DNA from: Coleofasciculus sp. FACHB-T130
GTDB taxonomy: Bacteria; Cyanobacteriota; Cyanobacteriia; Cyanobacteriales; FACHB-T130
Assembly: GCF_014695375.1 (NCBI RefSeq)
Contig: NZ_JACJOG010000059.1
Coordinates: forward strand, 124,001 to 188,000
Reading direction: 5' to 3'
Length of the DNA stretch: 64,000 nucleotides
Shown here: piece after piece, positions 8,046 to 16,077 of the stretch
Layout: every line of letters begins with the position of its first letter
How positions within the stretch are numbered: position 1 is the first letter of the stretch
Program-made: the position numbers and the translations under genes
The notes under the pieces: model-generated
Told to the model about the DNA's origin: nothing
Databases searched by the model: none
The model's input: only the letters and a program-made list of their open reading frames with translations

Positions 8046-8426
8046 TTAAAACTCGTATCCTCTGTCAAGCCAATAGTGCCAGTCTGCGAGTGCTTCCAAG
8101 GTTTCGCTATCAGCATCAATCGGTTCTATTTCTGATAAACGAGCCGAGAACGTATCTTCACCTGTAGCATCTTTGTAAAGCACTTCCACAAACATATCGT
8201 GCAAGCATTCATCTTCTGATGACATTTCCACTACCTCAACTTCTTTGCCTTCAGGTGAGGATGATTTGCCTCCCTTTCTCACCCACTTAGCTTTAAAGGG
8301 GAAGTTGAGATTATCGTTAAGGTAGTAGTACCATCCCATCGCCTGTTCTTCTTCGTCATAGGCATCGATGATTATTTCCATGGCAATGCGATTCTCTCGG
8401 ATTTCGTCTTCCTCAACGTTAGGCAT
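8046..8426 (-). CDS. ccbP: CcbP-like calcium-binding protein
   Basis: A 126-aa acidic protein that I match to the cyanobacterial calcium-binding protein CcbP (Calci_bind_CcbP family): AMEIIIDAYDEEEQAMGWYY at the N-terminus, then FPFKAKWVRKG, VEVVEMSSEDEC and DWHYWLDRGYEF. In Anabaena, CcbP buffers Ca2+ and is degraded during heterocyst differentiation; its role here is inferred to be calcium buffering. The surface is rich in Asp and Glu, in keeping with ion binding without an EF-hand. GGAG precedes the start. The ferredoxin gene follows at 13 bases. Confidence 0.82.
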   Translation of the reverse strand: MPNVEEDEIRENRIAMEIIIDAYDEEEQAMGWYYYLNDNLNFPFKAKWVRKGGKSSSPEGKEVEVVEMSSEDECLHDMFVEVLYKDATGEDTFSARLSEIEPIDADSETLEALADWHYWLDRGYEF

Positions 8427-8497
8427 AAGACATTAGCTCCGGATAATTAAACTTTGAATATAATAAATCTTTCGAGCGATCGCGTCCTCAATTCTCC

Positions 8498-9151
8498 TCA
8501 ACAATTGTCGTCACGATGCTCTATTTGCTGTCTTACCCAAGCGCGAAAAGACCGAATCATGGGGATTTCCCCAATTCTTAGACTTTCTTCCAGAAACCCT
8601 GGAATTTCTGTTGTTAAGGGTAGATTTGCAAAAGTAGGAGAGACAGTGCAAGGAACATACACTTCGTCTCGCAATCGATAAATTTGCATCACAGGTTCGT
8701 CATAACGCCAAACTTCCGGAACACCTAAAGCCAGATAAATTGAAAGTCTGTCAACCGAAGCGCTGGTATAGTCCACCTCCACTGCTAAGTCAGGAGGTGG
8801 GTCAATCGTTAAGTCAATATCCCTTTTCTGTCTGATTAGCGGTTCATTTTGAATATAAAAGCAAGAATCCGGTTCAACACCCCGCTGTAAGTCTGGACGC
8901 TTACAAGTGAGAGATCCAGCACTTCTGAGGTTGAGGTTCAGTTCCTCAGCTAAAGCGAGAACCAAGTGTTCCAGCAGTCTATTGTTATGCTCATGAGGCA
9001 TCAGAGGAGTCATAATTTCCAGCGTTCCGCGATCGTAAGCCAGCCGAGTGTTACGATCTTCCCCCATCTCTGCAAGTATTGTTTCAAACGTTTGCCAACT
9101 GATGTTTTTCAGTACAACTCTCCCTTGAGTGGTTTTCGCTGTCGTCACCAT
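8498..9151 (-). CDS. Uma2 family (DUF820) putative endonuclease
   Basis: A PD-(D/E)xK-fold protein of the Uma2 family, expanded in filamentous cyanobacteria. Seen: GRVVLKNISWQTFETIL near the N-terminus, RLAYDRGTLEIMTP, MPHEHNN, then the catalytic-core-like VEPDSCFYI and PPPDLAVEVDYTSAS with D and E positions, followed by YLALGVPEVWRYD. I choose start 9151 (MVTTAKTT), the usual Uma2 beginning; the frame is open to 9265. The biological role of the family is unsettled. The neighbour on the other side of a 300-base gap is the ATPase-DUF4435 gene, divergently oriented. Confidence 0.85.
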   Translation of the reverse strand: MVTTAKTTQGRVVLKNISWQTFETILAEMGEDRNTRLAYDRGTLEIMTPLMPHEHNNRLLEHLVLALAEELNLNLRSAGSLTCKRPDLQRGVEPDSCFYIQNEPLIRQKRDIDLTIDPPPDLAVEVDYTSASVDRLSIYLALGVPEVWRYDEPVMQIYRLRDEVYVPCTVSPTFANLPLTTEIPGFLEESLRIGEIPMIRSFRAWVRQQIEHRDDNC

Positions 9152-9458
9152 AGGACTTAACCCCGTGTTTTCTACCAAGATATCAAGTTGAGTGAGTAAT
9201 GAGGATGCGATCGCTCTCCAATGAGGAGGAAAGAGGGCTTCCACGAAGTTATAGTCAAATGACAAATACCGGATGTTCCTGAAATTGTTGAGAGAATGAA
9301 GCAGAGAAAATCTTTGCTCGTGTAGTGGAAATTCCCACTCTGCTCATTTAGGAGTAGTAAAATTGTACTATAAACGATCAATGGATAGTGCCAAGCCAAC
9401 TCCTGGATACTGTCTATTAGCGCTCTAGCATTAGTCTAATATGTACTAACACACTCAA

Positions 9459-11072
9459 ATGCGGATAAATAAAGTTACTATTAAGTCCTTTAAGCGATTC
9501 CACGATCTCACTATCCAGGGCATTCCCGAAACTGCCCGTCTAGTTGTAATGACTGGTCCAAATGGATGTGGCAAATCATCATTGTTTGATGCCTTCCTAT
9601 TGTATTACAAAAAAACAATAAATCGATTTGTAGGATTTAATATTGACAAAGATTACCTCAATAAAGTAGGACTGCCTGAACTGGTATGGGATGGATTGGT
9701 TGATGTATCTTTCCACGAACAGCTACCACAAGAAGAAACTCAACAAAAAAAGCTTTTTTATTTTCGCTCTGCATATCGAAACGAGGCTGATTTTACAGTT
9801 ACCAATATTCAAAAAATTGATGCTAATGCCGATATAACCCGCATTCAAAGATTAATTGATAATGATGTCAATGTTTCTTTAAATTATCAACGTTTAGTTG
9901 CAGAAACCGTTGCATTTGTATATGGAGGAACACGTGATGGAATAACGGTAGGAAATCTACGTGAAGAATTAATTGGTCAGATAAGAGAGTCGATGCTTCT
10001 GGTTTTTGGCGATTTAGTGCTTAATGGTCCAGGTAATCCACTTGAAGATGGAACATTTTTCTTCACAAAGGGTCTAAGTCAAAATTTCCGGTATAAAAAT
10101 TTGTCTGGGGGGGAAAAAGCCGCATTTGATTTGCTACTTGACTTTGTTGTAAAAAGAGTGTCTTTTAGCAACACGGTTTTCTGTGTTGATGAGCCAGAAA
10201 CCCACATGAACACTCGCCTACAAAGCAAATTGCTGGACGAATTTTTTAAACTTCTTCCAGAAAATTGCCAGCTTTGGATAGCGACGCATTCCATCGGCAT
10301 GATGCGCCGTGCCAGAGATTTACAAGAGGCTAATCCCGGTGAAGTGGTATTCCTCGATTTTGACGAGAAAGACTTTGACCAACCACAGATTCTGGAACCT
10401 CACCCTGTTAACCGTGCGTTCTGGGAGCGGACGCTTAGAGTAGCATTGGATGATTTATCTGATCTGGTAGCTCCTCGGAAGGTAGTCATTTGTGAAGGCA
10501 ATATTATGGGGACAGGCAACCCTAAAAAAGCTGAATTCGATGCACAATGCTACCGCACTATTTTTGCCACAGAATTTCCAGACACCCAATTTCTTTCAGC
10601 TGGTAGTTGCAATGAGGTTGAGGAAGATAGATTTGCCTTAATTGCAACGATTAAAGCCTTAGCTAAAGGTGTGGACATTATTCGTGTTGTTGATAGAGAC
10701 GATAAAAGCGCAAAGGAGATTGAAGAGCTAGTTACCAAAGATGTTAAAGTCCTCTCCCTTCGGCATATAGAATCATATTTATTTAGCGACGAGATACTTA
10801 AGCGGCTGTGTGTTACATCTGGGAAACTGGATCGGATTGATGAATTGCTGGCAGCAAAACAAACAGCCATAAGTAATAGTATCAATCGTGGGAATGCACA
10901 AGATGATATAAAATCGGCGAGAGGTGATATTTACAATGCAGCTAAAACGTTACTCAATCTAAGAGGTGCTGGTAATACAGCAGATGCCTTTTGCAGAGAT
11001 ACACTGGCACCGCTAGTGGCTCCTGGAACTAACGTTTATGCAGAGCTAAAAAGAGACATATTTGGTTTGTAA
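9459..11072 (+). CDS. ABC-type AAA ATPase fused to a DUF4435/TOPRIM-like domain
   Basis: A two-part protein. Residues 1 to about 300 form an SMC/ABC-like ATPase: Walker A GPNGCGKSS at 33-41, signature LSGGEK at 215-220, Walker B FCVDEPE at 241-247 and the switch histidine in ATHS at 275-278. Residues about 335-445 resemble the TOPRIM-like DUF4435 nuclease domain: CEG at 345-347, the acidic VDRDD at 411-415 and HIESYLF at 436-442, the last a typical DUF4435 motif. The combination matches OLD-family nucleases and, more closely, the AriA plus AriB pair of PARIS defence, here in one chain. Function as an anti-phage effector is inferred. No restriction partner is adjacent apart from the divergent Uma2 gene. 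Confidence 0.8.
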   Translation: MRINKVTIKSFKRFHDLTIQGIPETARLVVMTGPNGCGKSSLFDAFLLYYKKTINRFVGFNIDKDYLNKVGLPELVWDGLVDVSFHEQLPQEETQQKKLFYFRSAYRNEADFTVTNIQKIDANADITRIQRLIDNDVNVSLNYQRLVAETVAFVYGGTRDGITVGNLREELIGQIRESMLLVFGDLVLNGPGNPLEDGTFFFTKGLSQNFRYKNLSGGEKAAFDLLLDFVVKRVSFSNTVFCVDEPETHMNTRLQSKLLDEFFKLLPENCQLWIATHSIGMMRRARDLQEANPGEVVFLDFDEKDFDQPQILEPHPVNRAFWERTLRVALDDLSDLVAPRKVVICEGNIMGTGNPKKAEFDAQCYRTIFATEFPDTQFLSAGSCNEVEEDRFALIATIKALAKGVDIIRVVDRDDKSAKEIEELVTKDVKVLSLRHIESYLFSDEILKRLCVTSGKLDRIDELLAAKQTAISNSINRGNAQDDIKSARGDIYNAAKTLLNLRGAGNTADAFCRDTLAPLVAPGTNVYAELKRDIFGL

Positions 11073-11094
11073 ACTCTGACGAGAGCGATCGTAC

Positions 11095-12606
11095 CTAGGG
11101 TAGCCAAAAATTAGGTAAGAATGTTTTACTGAAATTACGTATACTTTGGTTAAGCGATCGACCCATTTGAATATGCGGTTCATCCGCTTCTACTGGTAAA
11201 ATTGCCGCCTTACTTCCATTCCTAAAGCGCGAAATCACCAAATTTGCCGCTTCCAAACCAGTTACATAAGCCTTTTCTTGTGACCAAGAACCGTGACGAG
11301 TCACAATCCAATCGCCGCTCATAAAGACATTCTTGATACTTGTCTCTCCTGGTAACATATACTGATAGCTACCAGGGAAAAAGTGAGTCACCGCACGCGG
11401 CAGGCGGATTGCACTGCTATCGATTACTTTCGCGTCTCGAAAAGCCGGGATACAAGTGGCTAAATCTTGCTGAACAAGGGGCACAATTTCCTCATCGCCT
11501 AAGGGAAGAAACTGATTGGCGTGATAAAAATCTGCTTCAATAACTGTCCCTGGCTCATCGCGATACTCATCATGTATGGCATTTAAATCAAAAAACGTCC
11601 ATCCAGTTGTTGCATTAAAACCAAAACAGGCATTGGAAGGACGAGGAATATTAATTTTGCGGTCAAACCAGAGACGGGTTGCCAACACATCAACCGCACC
11701 CAAGTTATGAATATCCCGAAATTCTTTACGGTTTTGTAAGCTGGGGCTACCAGACACAATCTTCTTCATACCGCTGATACCAACGGCAAATATAATCGCA
11801 TCTGCCTCAAAAACTTCATCCCCACAAACAACCGCTGTCGCTTGATTATTGCTATCAACAATTACGTCACTGACTCGTCGGTTAGCGAGTAATTTTCCCC
11901 CTGTTTGTTCGATGCGTTCCACCCAAGGGCGAAATATCATCTCACCAACTGTTCCGCGACACCAAACGACATCAAAATCGGGTTGGTGAGCCAAAATGAA
12001 GTAATAAAGCATACCCAGCGCGGCAGCGGCGGAACATTGCTCTCCAGGGGCAAATAAACCAACCAGCAGCATCGGCTCAAAGGAATCGCGGTAAAGCCGC
12101 GCCGAAACCCCAAAATCTTTGAAGAGTTCTCGCGCCGTTACAGAGTCATAGCGTCGCCAAGCTTCGTCGCTATTGTCAAAATCAATAACTGCGTAGAGTA
12201 GCGGTAAAGCTGATAGGCGATCGCTTAATGGCAACCGTTTAAATTGCGTGTAGAGAAAAGTTCCAAGTGGAGTGGGAAGTCGCGGTAAGTCTTGGAAAAT
12301 GGGAGATTCGACTTCTAAACCGGCTGGAGAATACTGGGAGGAACGAGTCCAAGGCGTAAACGGACTCAGCCCTAATTCCTTTACCAAAGAAAAGATATTT
12401 CGGTAAGGATACCAGAAACCATGAATCCCCGCTTCTACAGAGCGCCCCCCTGCGGTCTTCCAGCCCGCCACCAAGCCACCCGGATAGGGGCCAGCCTCTA
12501 GAAGGGTTACGTCATAGCCTTGACGCGCTAGGTGGTAGGTAGCCCCCAACCCTGCCCAACCAGCACCAACGACGACTATTTTTGGGGTTTGTGTTTCTGT
12601 TGGCAT
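11095..12606 (-). CDS. FAD-dependent amine oxidase/carotene-desaturase-like oxidoreductase
   Basis: A flavoprotein of the NAD(P)-binding Rossmann and amine-oxidase superfamily. The dinucleotide motif VVVGAGWAGLGAT is near residue 14, followed by EAGPYPGGL; the C-terminal FAD-contact segment is SGDWI...GSWSQEKAYVTGLEAAN. The overall pattern resembles carotene desaturase and hydroxysqualene dehydroxylase-type enzymes, but substrate cannot be assigned. The start is taken at ATG 12606 because GGAG (12616-12619 on the minus strand) then lies nine bases upstream; the open frame begins 15 bases earlier. It is convergent with the ATPase-DUF4435 gene (22-base gap). Confidence 0.85.
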   Translation of the reverse strand: MPTETQTPKIVVVGAGWAGLGATYHLARQGYDVTLLEAGPYPGGLVAGWKTAGGRSVEAGIHGFWYPYRNIFSLVKELGLSPFTPWTRSSQYSPAGLEVESPIFQDLPRLPTPLGTFLYTQFKRLPLSDRLSALPLLYAVIDFDNSDEAWRRYDSVTARELFKDFGVSARLYRDSFEPMLLVGLFAPGEQCSAAAALGMLYYFILAHQPDFDVVWCRGTVGEMIFRPWVERIEQTGGKLLANRRVSDVIVDSNNQATAVVCGDEVFEADAIIFAVGISGMKKIVSGSPSLQNRKEFRDIHNLGAVDVLATRLWFDRKINIPRPSNACFGFNATTGWTFFDLNAIHDEYRDEPGTVIEADFYHANQFLPLGDEEIVPLVQQDLATCIPAFRDAKVIDSSAIRLPRAVTHFFPGSYQYMLPGETSIKNVFMSGDWIVTRHGSWSQEKAYVTGLEAANLVISRFRNGSKAAILPVEADEPHIQMGRSLNQSIRNFSKTFLPNFWLP

Positions 12607-12735
12607 CGCGCACATCTCCATTCTGTTTTCAGGATGACAAGAACCCCACCCGCAACCCTCCCCGTAAGCGAGGAGGGGGCGAAGAGGAGCTTTTCTGTGG
12701 GGGAGAACCGATTGAAGGGGTTTTATTACTTACAC

Positions 12736-13242
12736 CTAGCTTCTCAGTTCGTTGAGTTTGGCTCTGATTGTCTCTATTCTTTTACGGTTCACCCCCAAAT
12801 CCGACTGTCCTAGGCGGGAGGCTGAACGAACGTGGATCGTTTTTGCGCTTTCATCGAGATAAAATTCCACGTCATCGACAAACCCCATCAGCGCACTGGT
12901 GAATTCCGCGTAGAGGTAATTCTCCGTTTCGGTGATAATTTTGGTTTTCGAGAGGGAGTTGATAACTGTCTTGAGATTAGCGATCGCCTCCGTTGGGGAA
13001 GAGTTGTAGGTCAAAGGCTCAATTTTATTCTGGGCATTTTGGCTTTGACTGCTGACACAGTTGGGCGTACTAGGGCAAGGCGCTAGTTGGCCTGACTGGA
13101 CACCGAGATTAGTGGGTGGTTTTCCGGCAAACACGATCGTTCCTCCTGACAAAGCGGTAGTTGCCCCTATCCAACAGATAGCTGCTAAACATAAGGATAG
13201 AGAGATTAGAAGCCAACGCGACCGATTGGAAGTGATATTCAT
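12736..13242 (-). CDS. DUF1499 domain protein with N-terminal membrane anchor/signal
   Basis: An exported or membrane-anchored DUF1499 protein. A hydrophobic segment (WLLISLSLCLAAICWIGAT) near the N-terminus is followed by the family hallmark LAPCPSTPNCVSSQ, then YLYAEFTSALMGFVDDVEFY and IHVRSASRLGQSDLGVNRKR. The family function is unknown. The start ATG (13242-13240) shares the tetramer CATG with the start of the divergent TPR gene, so the two reading frames meet head to head with overlapping start codons. A TTG at 13260 would extend it by six residues. The ribosome binding site is weak. Confidence 0.85.
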   Translation of the reverse strand: MNITSNRSRWLLISLSLCLAAICWIGATTALSGGTIVFAGKPPTNLGVQSGQLAPCPSTPNCVSSQSQNAQNKIEPLTYNSSPTEAIANLKTVINSLSKTKIITETENYLYAEFTSALMGFVDDVEFYLDESAKTIHVRSASRLGQSDLGVNRKRIETIRAKLNELRS

Positions 13243-13711
13243 GAATGAATTTTCTATCAATTCGTTACTAGAAGACTTAAAAAATCCTGATGAAACCGTC
13301 CGCTATGAGGCTACAGCAGAGCTGTGGCGCGTCTGGTTTCATCAAAAGGGAGCGGTAGGGTTTGAACTACTTGGGCGATCGCAGGCAATGCTGGAGGCAG
13401 GAGAGCTTGCCAAAGCAGAGGCGTTACTCACCGACCTGATTGAGACTCAACCAAATTTCGCGGAAGCCTGGAATAGACGAGCCGTTCTTTACTATATTCT
13501 CAGGGAGTACAAAAAGGCGCTCCAAGACTGCCAGATGGTGGTTAAGCTCATCCCGTTCCATTTTGGGGCGCTGCATGGGATGGGGTTGTGCCATATCGCA
13601 CTCAAAGACTACAGCGCTGCCATTCAAGCTTTTCGACAAGCGCTGGAAATTCAGCCTTACGCCTTAGAAAATCAAAAATTGATTCTTGAATGTACCGCAC
13701 AGCTGAGCTAA
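13241..13711 (+). CDS. tetratricopeptide repeat protein
   Basis: A small soluble protein-interaction module of 156 aa. At least three TPR units are visible from about residue 45: AEALLTDLIETQPNFAEAW, YKKALQDCQMVVKLIPFHFGAL and YSAAIQAFRQALEIQPYALEN, each with the usual Ala/Gly and Pro positions. The N-terminal 40 residues (LLEDLKNPDETVRYEATAELWRVWF) look like a single HEAT-type helix pair. ATG 13241 with GGAAG nine bases upstream is the preferred start; the frame is open to 13061, antisense to the DUF1499 gene. Partner unknown. Confidence 0.85.
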   Translation: MNEFSINSLLEDLKNPDETVRYEATAELWRVWFHQKGAVGFELLGRSQAMLEAGELAKAEALLTDLIETQPNFAEAWNRRAVLYYILREYKKALQDCQMVVKLIPFHFGALHGMGLCHIALKDYSAAIQAFRQALEIQPYALENQKLILECTAQLS

Positions 13712-13823
13712 GAATTTAAGCTAAGAACGATTCAGCTACAAGCAACAGCACTTGTTACTCAAAACACCCATACATAAGAAGTTTGGCAGTAAATGGCTCC
13801 CTGACGGGGAGGGAATAAACTCC

Positions 13824-13854
13824 AAAAAAAACCCGGTCGCTGCTAAGACGACCG
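13824..13854 (-). terminator. Rho-independent terminator downstream of aroQ
   Basis: Read on the minus strand: stem CGGTCG / CGACCG (13854-13849 and 13839-13834) followed after two bases by eight T residues (A-run at 13824-13831 on the plus strand). It lies about 120 bases beyond the aroQ stop, so it probably ends the aroQ transcript. Confidence 0.6.
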
Positions 13855-13976
13855 AGCCAATATGCTATGCGTTTAATGAAGCTCATTTTCAGGCGATCGC
13901 TTGTTACGCCGGGAAGCAACGCCGAATCGGGTCGGTCATCTGTTCCTCAAACAAAGACAATCATTCGCCACGAAGT

Positions 13977-14435
13977 TTATTCACCGCCACTTTTTTGTCT
14001 CAAGTGGTGAACTAGAGCGTTTAACCCCAAGCGGTAACTCTCTGCACCAAAGCCGCTGATTTGTCCAATTGCAATGGGTGCGATATAAGAATGATGTCGG
14101 AAAGCTTCGCGTCGGTAAATATTACTCAGATGCACTTCTACAGTCGGAAGGTTAACAGCCGCGATCGCATCCCGTATCGCTACGCTGGTATGAGTATATG
14201 CCCCAGCGTTAATTAAAATTCCCTGGTGCTGCCCAACGGCATTCTGAATTGCATCTACTAAGACGCCTTCATGATTTGACTGTAAAGTAAAGACCTTACA
14301 GTCGAGCGTTTGCCCTTCTTGTTCTAACAGGCGATTAATCTCATCCAACGTCACAGAGCCATAAATCCCTGGTTCTCGGAGTCCCAATAGGTTTAAGTTT
14401 GGTCCGTGCAGCACCAGAACAGTAACTATGCCCAA
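13977..14435 (-). CDS. aroQ: type II 3-dehydroquinate dehydratase
   Basis: Catalyses the third step of the shikimate pathway, dehydrating 3-dehydroquinate to 3-dehydroshikimate. The type II signature HGPNLNLLG is at 10-18, the catalytic Tyr is Y25 in EPGIYG, substrate-binding N76 lies in [10 protein letters not shown] and the catalytic histidine is H102 in VEVHLSN, with R109 and R113 in YRREAFR. Length 152 aa is typical; the active form is a dodecamer in known members. The apparent start at 14435 is TTG, with an in-frame stop 18 bases upstream and no strong ribosome binding site, so the exact start is uncertain. Confidence 0.95.
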   Translation of the reverse strand: MGIVTVLVLHGPNLNLLGLREPGIYGSVTLDEINRLLEQEGQTLDCKVFTLQSNHEGVLVDAIQNAVGQHQGILINAGAYTHTSVAIRDAIAAVNLPTVEVHLSNIYRREAFRHHSYIAPIAIGQISGFGAESYRLGLNALVHHLRQKSGGE

Positions 14436-14458
14436 GGTTTCAGCAGCAACTCAATAGA

Positions 14459-14602
14459 CTAACTACGCCGGCGCGACGCTCTCTCATTCACTGGAATTGG
14501 AATCAGTTCTGGTTCCGGCTCAGCTTCCGGTCCCAGGAGCGTTTCGATGAGCTTACGTGCCCATTCTTTGAGCTTTTCCAACACATTTTCTATATAGTCC
14601 AT
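14459..14602 (-). CDS. small conserved-looking protein, 47 aa
   Basis: A short protein with an amphipathic helix (YIENVLEKLKEWARKLIETLLG) followed by an acidic Pro-Glu segment and a basic tail (SRRRS). ATG 14602 is chosen because AGGAG lies upstream on the minus strand; the frame is open to 14647. The helix could lie on a membrane surface or bind a partner, but no family is recognised. It sits 23 bases upstream of aroQ in the same direction, so it may be the first gene of that transcript. Confidence 0.6.
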   Translation of the reverse strand: MDYIENVLEKLKEWARKLIETLLGPEAEPEPELIPIPVNERASRRRS

Positions 14603-14769
14603 TGAATTGAAAACTCCTGCAATACAACCAGGATGAGTACTTAACAACAGGGCAAACGTGAGAGTTTATGAATCCTATTGTGGTTAAGATTTATTCTAAC
14701 CCTAGCACATGGAGAAACAGGTGAGTAATCTCACTATGGATGTGTGTGACCGGGCGGCGTCTATCCGTC

Positions 14770-16041
14770 TTAAGACACATCCGCCGTTAATTTTTTCTTC
14801 AACATTGTTCGCCGCAGTTGGTCAAGGGCAATTGAAGCGCTGGCGTACCGAATCGAGTCTCGCTCTCGATTTTGACCCAGCTGGTGCTTAAAACTTTCTA
14901 CCGTGTCATCCGGCCCCGCTAGACCAATATAGACTAATCCCACCGGCTTGGTTTCCGTACCACCTCCTGGCCCAGCAATCCCTGTGATACTGAGTCCCCA
15001 AGTGGTTGAGAGACGTGTTTTTACACCTACTGCCATTTGCTTGGCGACCGCGTCGCTCACCGCACCGACCTGGGCTAAGTCTTCTGGATTGACACCCAAA
15101 AGGGAAATTTTCACCGAGTTGTCATAAGAAATGACGCCGCCCAAAAAATAATTGGAACTCCCGGCGATACTGGTTAGCATCTGCCCCAATCCTCCACCCG
15201 TACAGGATTCTGCCACCGAAAGCGTTTCCCCGGCTTCTTGCAACAAAAAGCCGACAACAGAAGCAAGAGTGTCAGTGTCAGTGCCGTAATAATCCAGCCC
15301 TCCTATCTGCCGCAGTTGTTGTGCCACTGGCTCAATTAGTCCTACCGCTTCCGGTTCTGACGCCGCTCTTGCCGAGACTCGCAGCCGCACCTCTCCGTGA
15401 AGGGCGTAAGGAGCAACGGTGGGGTTAGGGAGGTCGAGGAACGGCGCGACTTTTTCAGCTAGAGCCGATTCCGCAATTCCCCAGAACTTTAACATCCGGC
15501 TGTAGATGATTTCTTTGCCCCAGCCTTGACTCTTGAGAAAGGGGACGGCGGTTTCCTGCCACATCCGCTTCATTTCTGAAGGGACGCCGGGGAAAGTCAG
15601 AATCGTCAGACCCGTGCGGGGTTGCCAGATCATACCGGGGGCCGTACCGCCTGGATTGGGTAAAATTGAGGCGTCCTGGGGAATGAGCGCTTGTTTTCGA
15701 TTGCTAGGGGTCATCTGACGCCCCCGCATGGCGTATTTGCGAGTAATGTCTTCGACGATTTCCGGTTGTTCTACCAAGGGAACGCCAAAAAAATCAGCGA
15801 TCGCTTCCACGGTCAAGTCGTCGGGAGTAGGACCCAGACCGCCAGTAAAGATCAGCAGATGGGATCTCCCAGCAGCAATTTCCAACACCTGCTTGAGACG
15901 TCCAGGATTATCTCCCACCACCGTTTGATAGTAGTGGCGGATTCCCAGAGAGGCTAGTTGCTGCGCCAAAAATTGGGCGTTGCTATTGAGAATATCGCCG
16001 AGTAGCAGTTCTGTACCAACACAAATAATTTCAGCACTCAT
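14770..16041 (-). CDS. cinA: CinA family protein (competence/damage-inducible; NMN deamidase domain)
   Basis: Two domains are visible. The N-terminal MoaB/MogA-like domain (1 to about 170) begins EIICVGTELLLGDILNSN and has TGGLGPTPDDLT. The C-terminal PncC-type nicotinamide-nucleotide amidohydrolase domain (about 255-415) has AESCTGGGLGQMLTSIAGSS, SYDNSVK, and SITGIAGPGGGTETKPVG. The protein likely recycles pyridine nucleotides; in some cyanobacteria and other bacteria it is linked to competence through interaction with RecA. Length 423 aa is standard. It lies just upstream, with a 36-base gap, of the 3' end of a WecA-like gene in the same direction. Confidence 0.95.
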   Translation of the reverse strand: MSAEIICVGTELLLGDILNSNAQFLAQQLASLGIRHYYQTVVGDNPGRLKQVLEIAAGRSHLLIFTGGLGPTPDDLTVEAIADFFGVPLVEQPEIVEDITRKYAMRGRQMTPSNRKQALIPQDASILPNPGGTAPGMIWQPRTGLTILTFPGVPSEMKRMWQETAVPFLKSQGWGKEIIYSRMLKFWGIAESALAEKVAPFLDLPNPTVAPYALHGEVRLRVSARAASEPEAVGLIEPVAQQLRQIGGLDYYGTDTDTLASVVGFLLQEAGETLSVAESCTGGGLGQMLTSIAGSSNYFLGGVISYDNSVKISLLGVNPEDLAQVGAVSDAVAKQMAVGVKTRLSTTWGLSITGIAGPGGGTETKPVGLVYIGLAGPDDTVESFKHQLGQNRERDSIRYASASIALDQLRRTMLKKKLTADVS

Positions 16042-16077
16042 GCAAAAGTTTTTTATTTTTTAATTTTGTATTTTTCC

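Noticed and set aside
13752-14015. 87-aa plus-strand frame overlapping the aroQ 3' end and terminator
   Set aside because: It crosses a clear minus-strand terminator and shows no family pattern or ribosome binding site.
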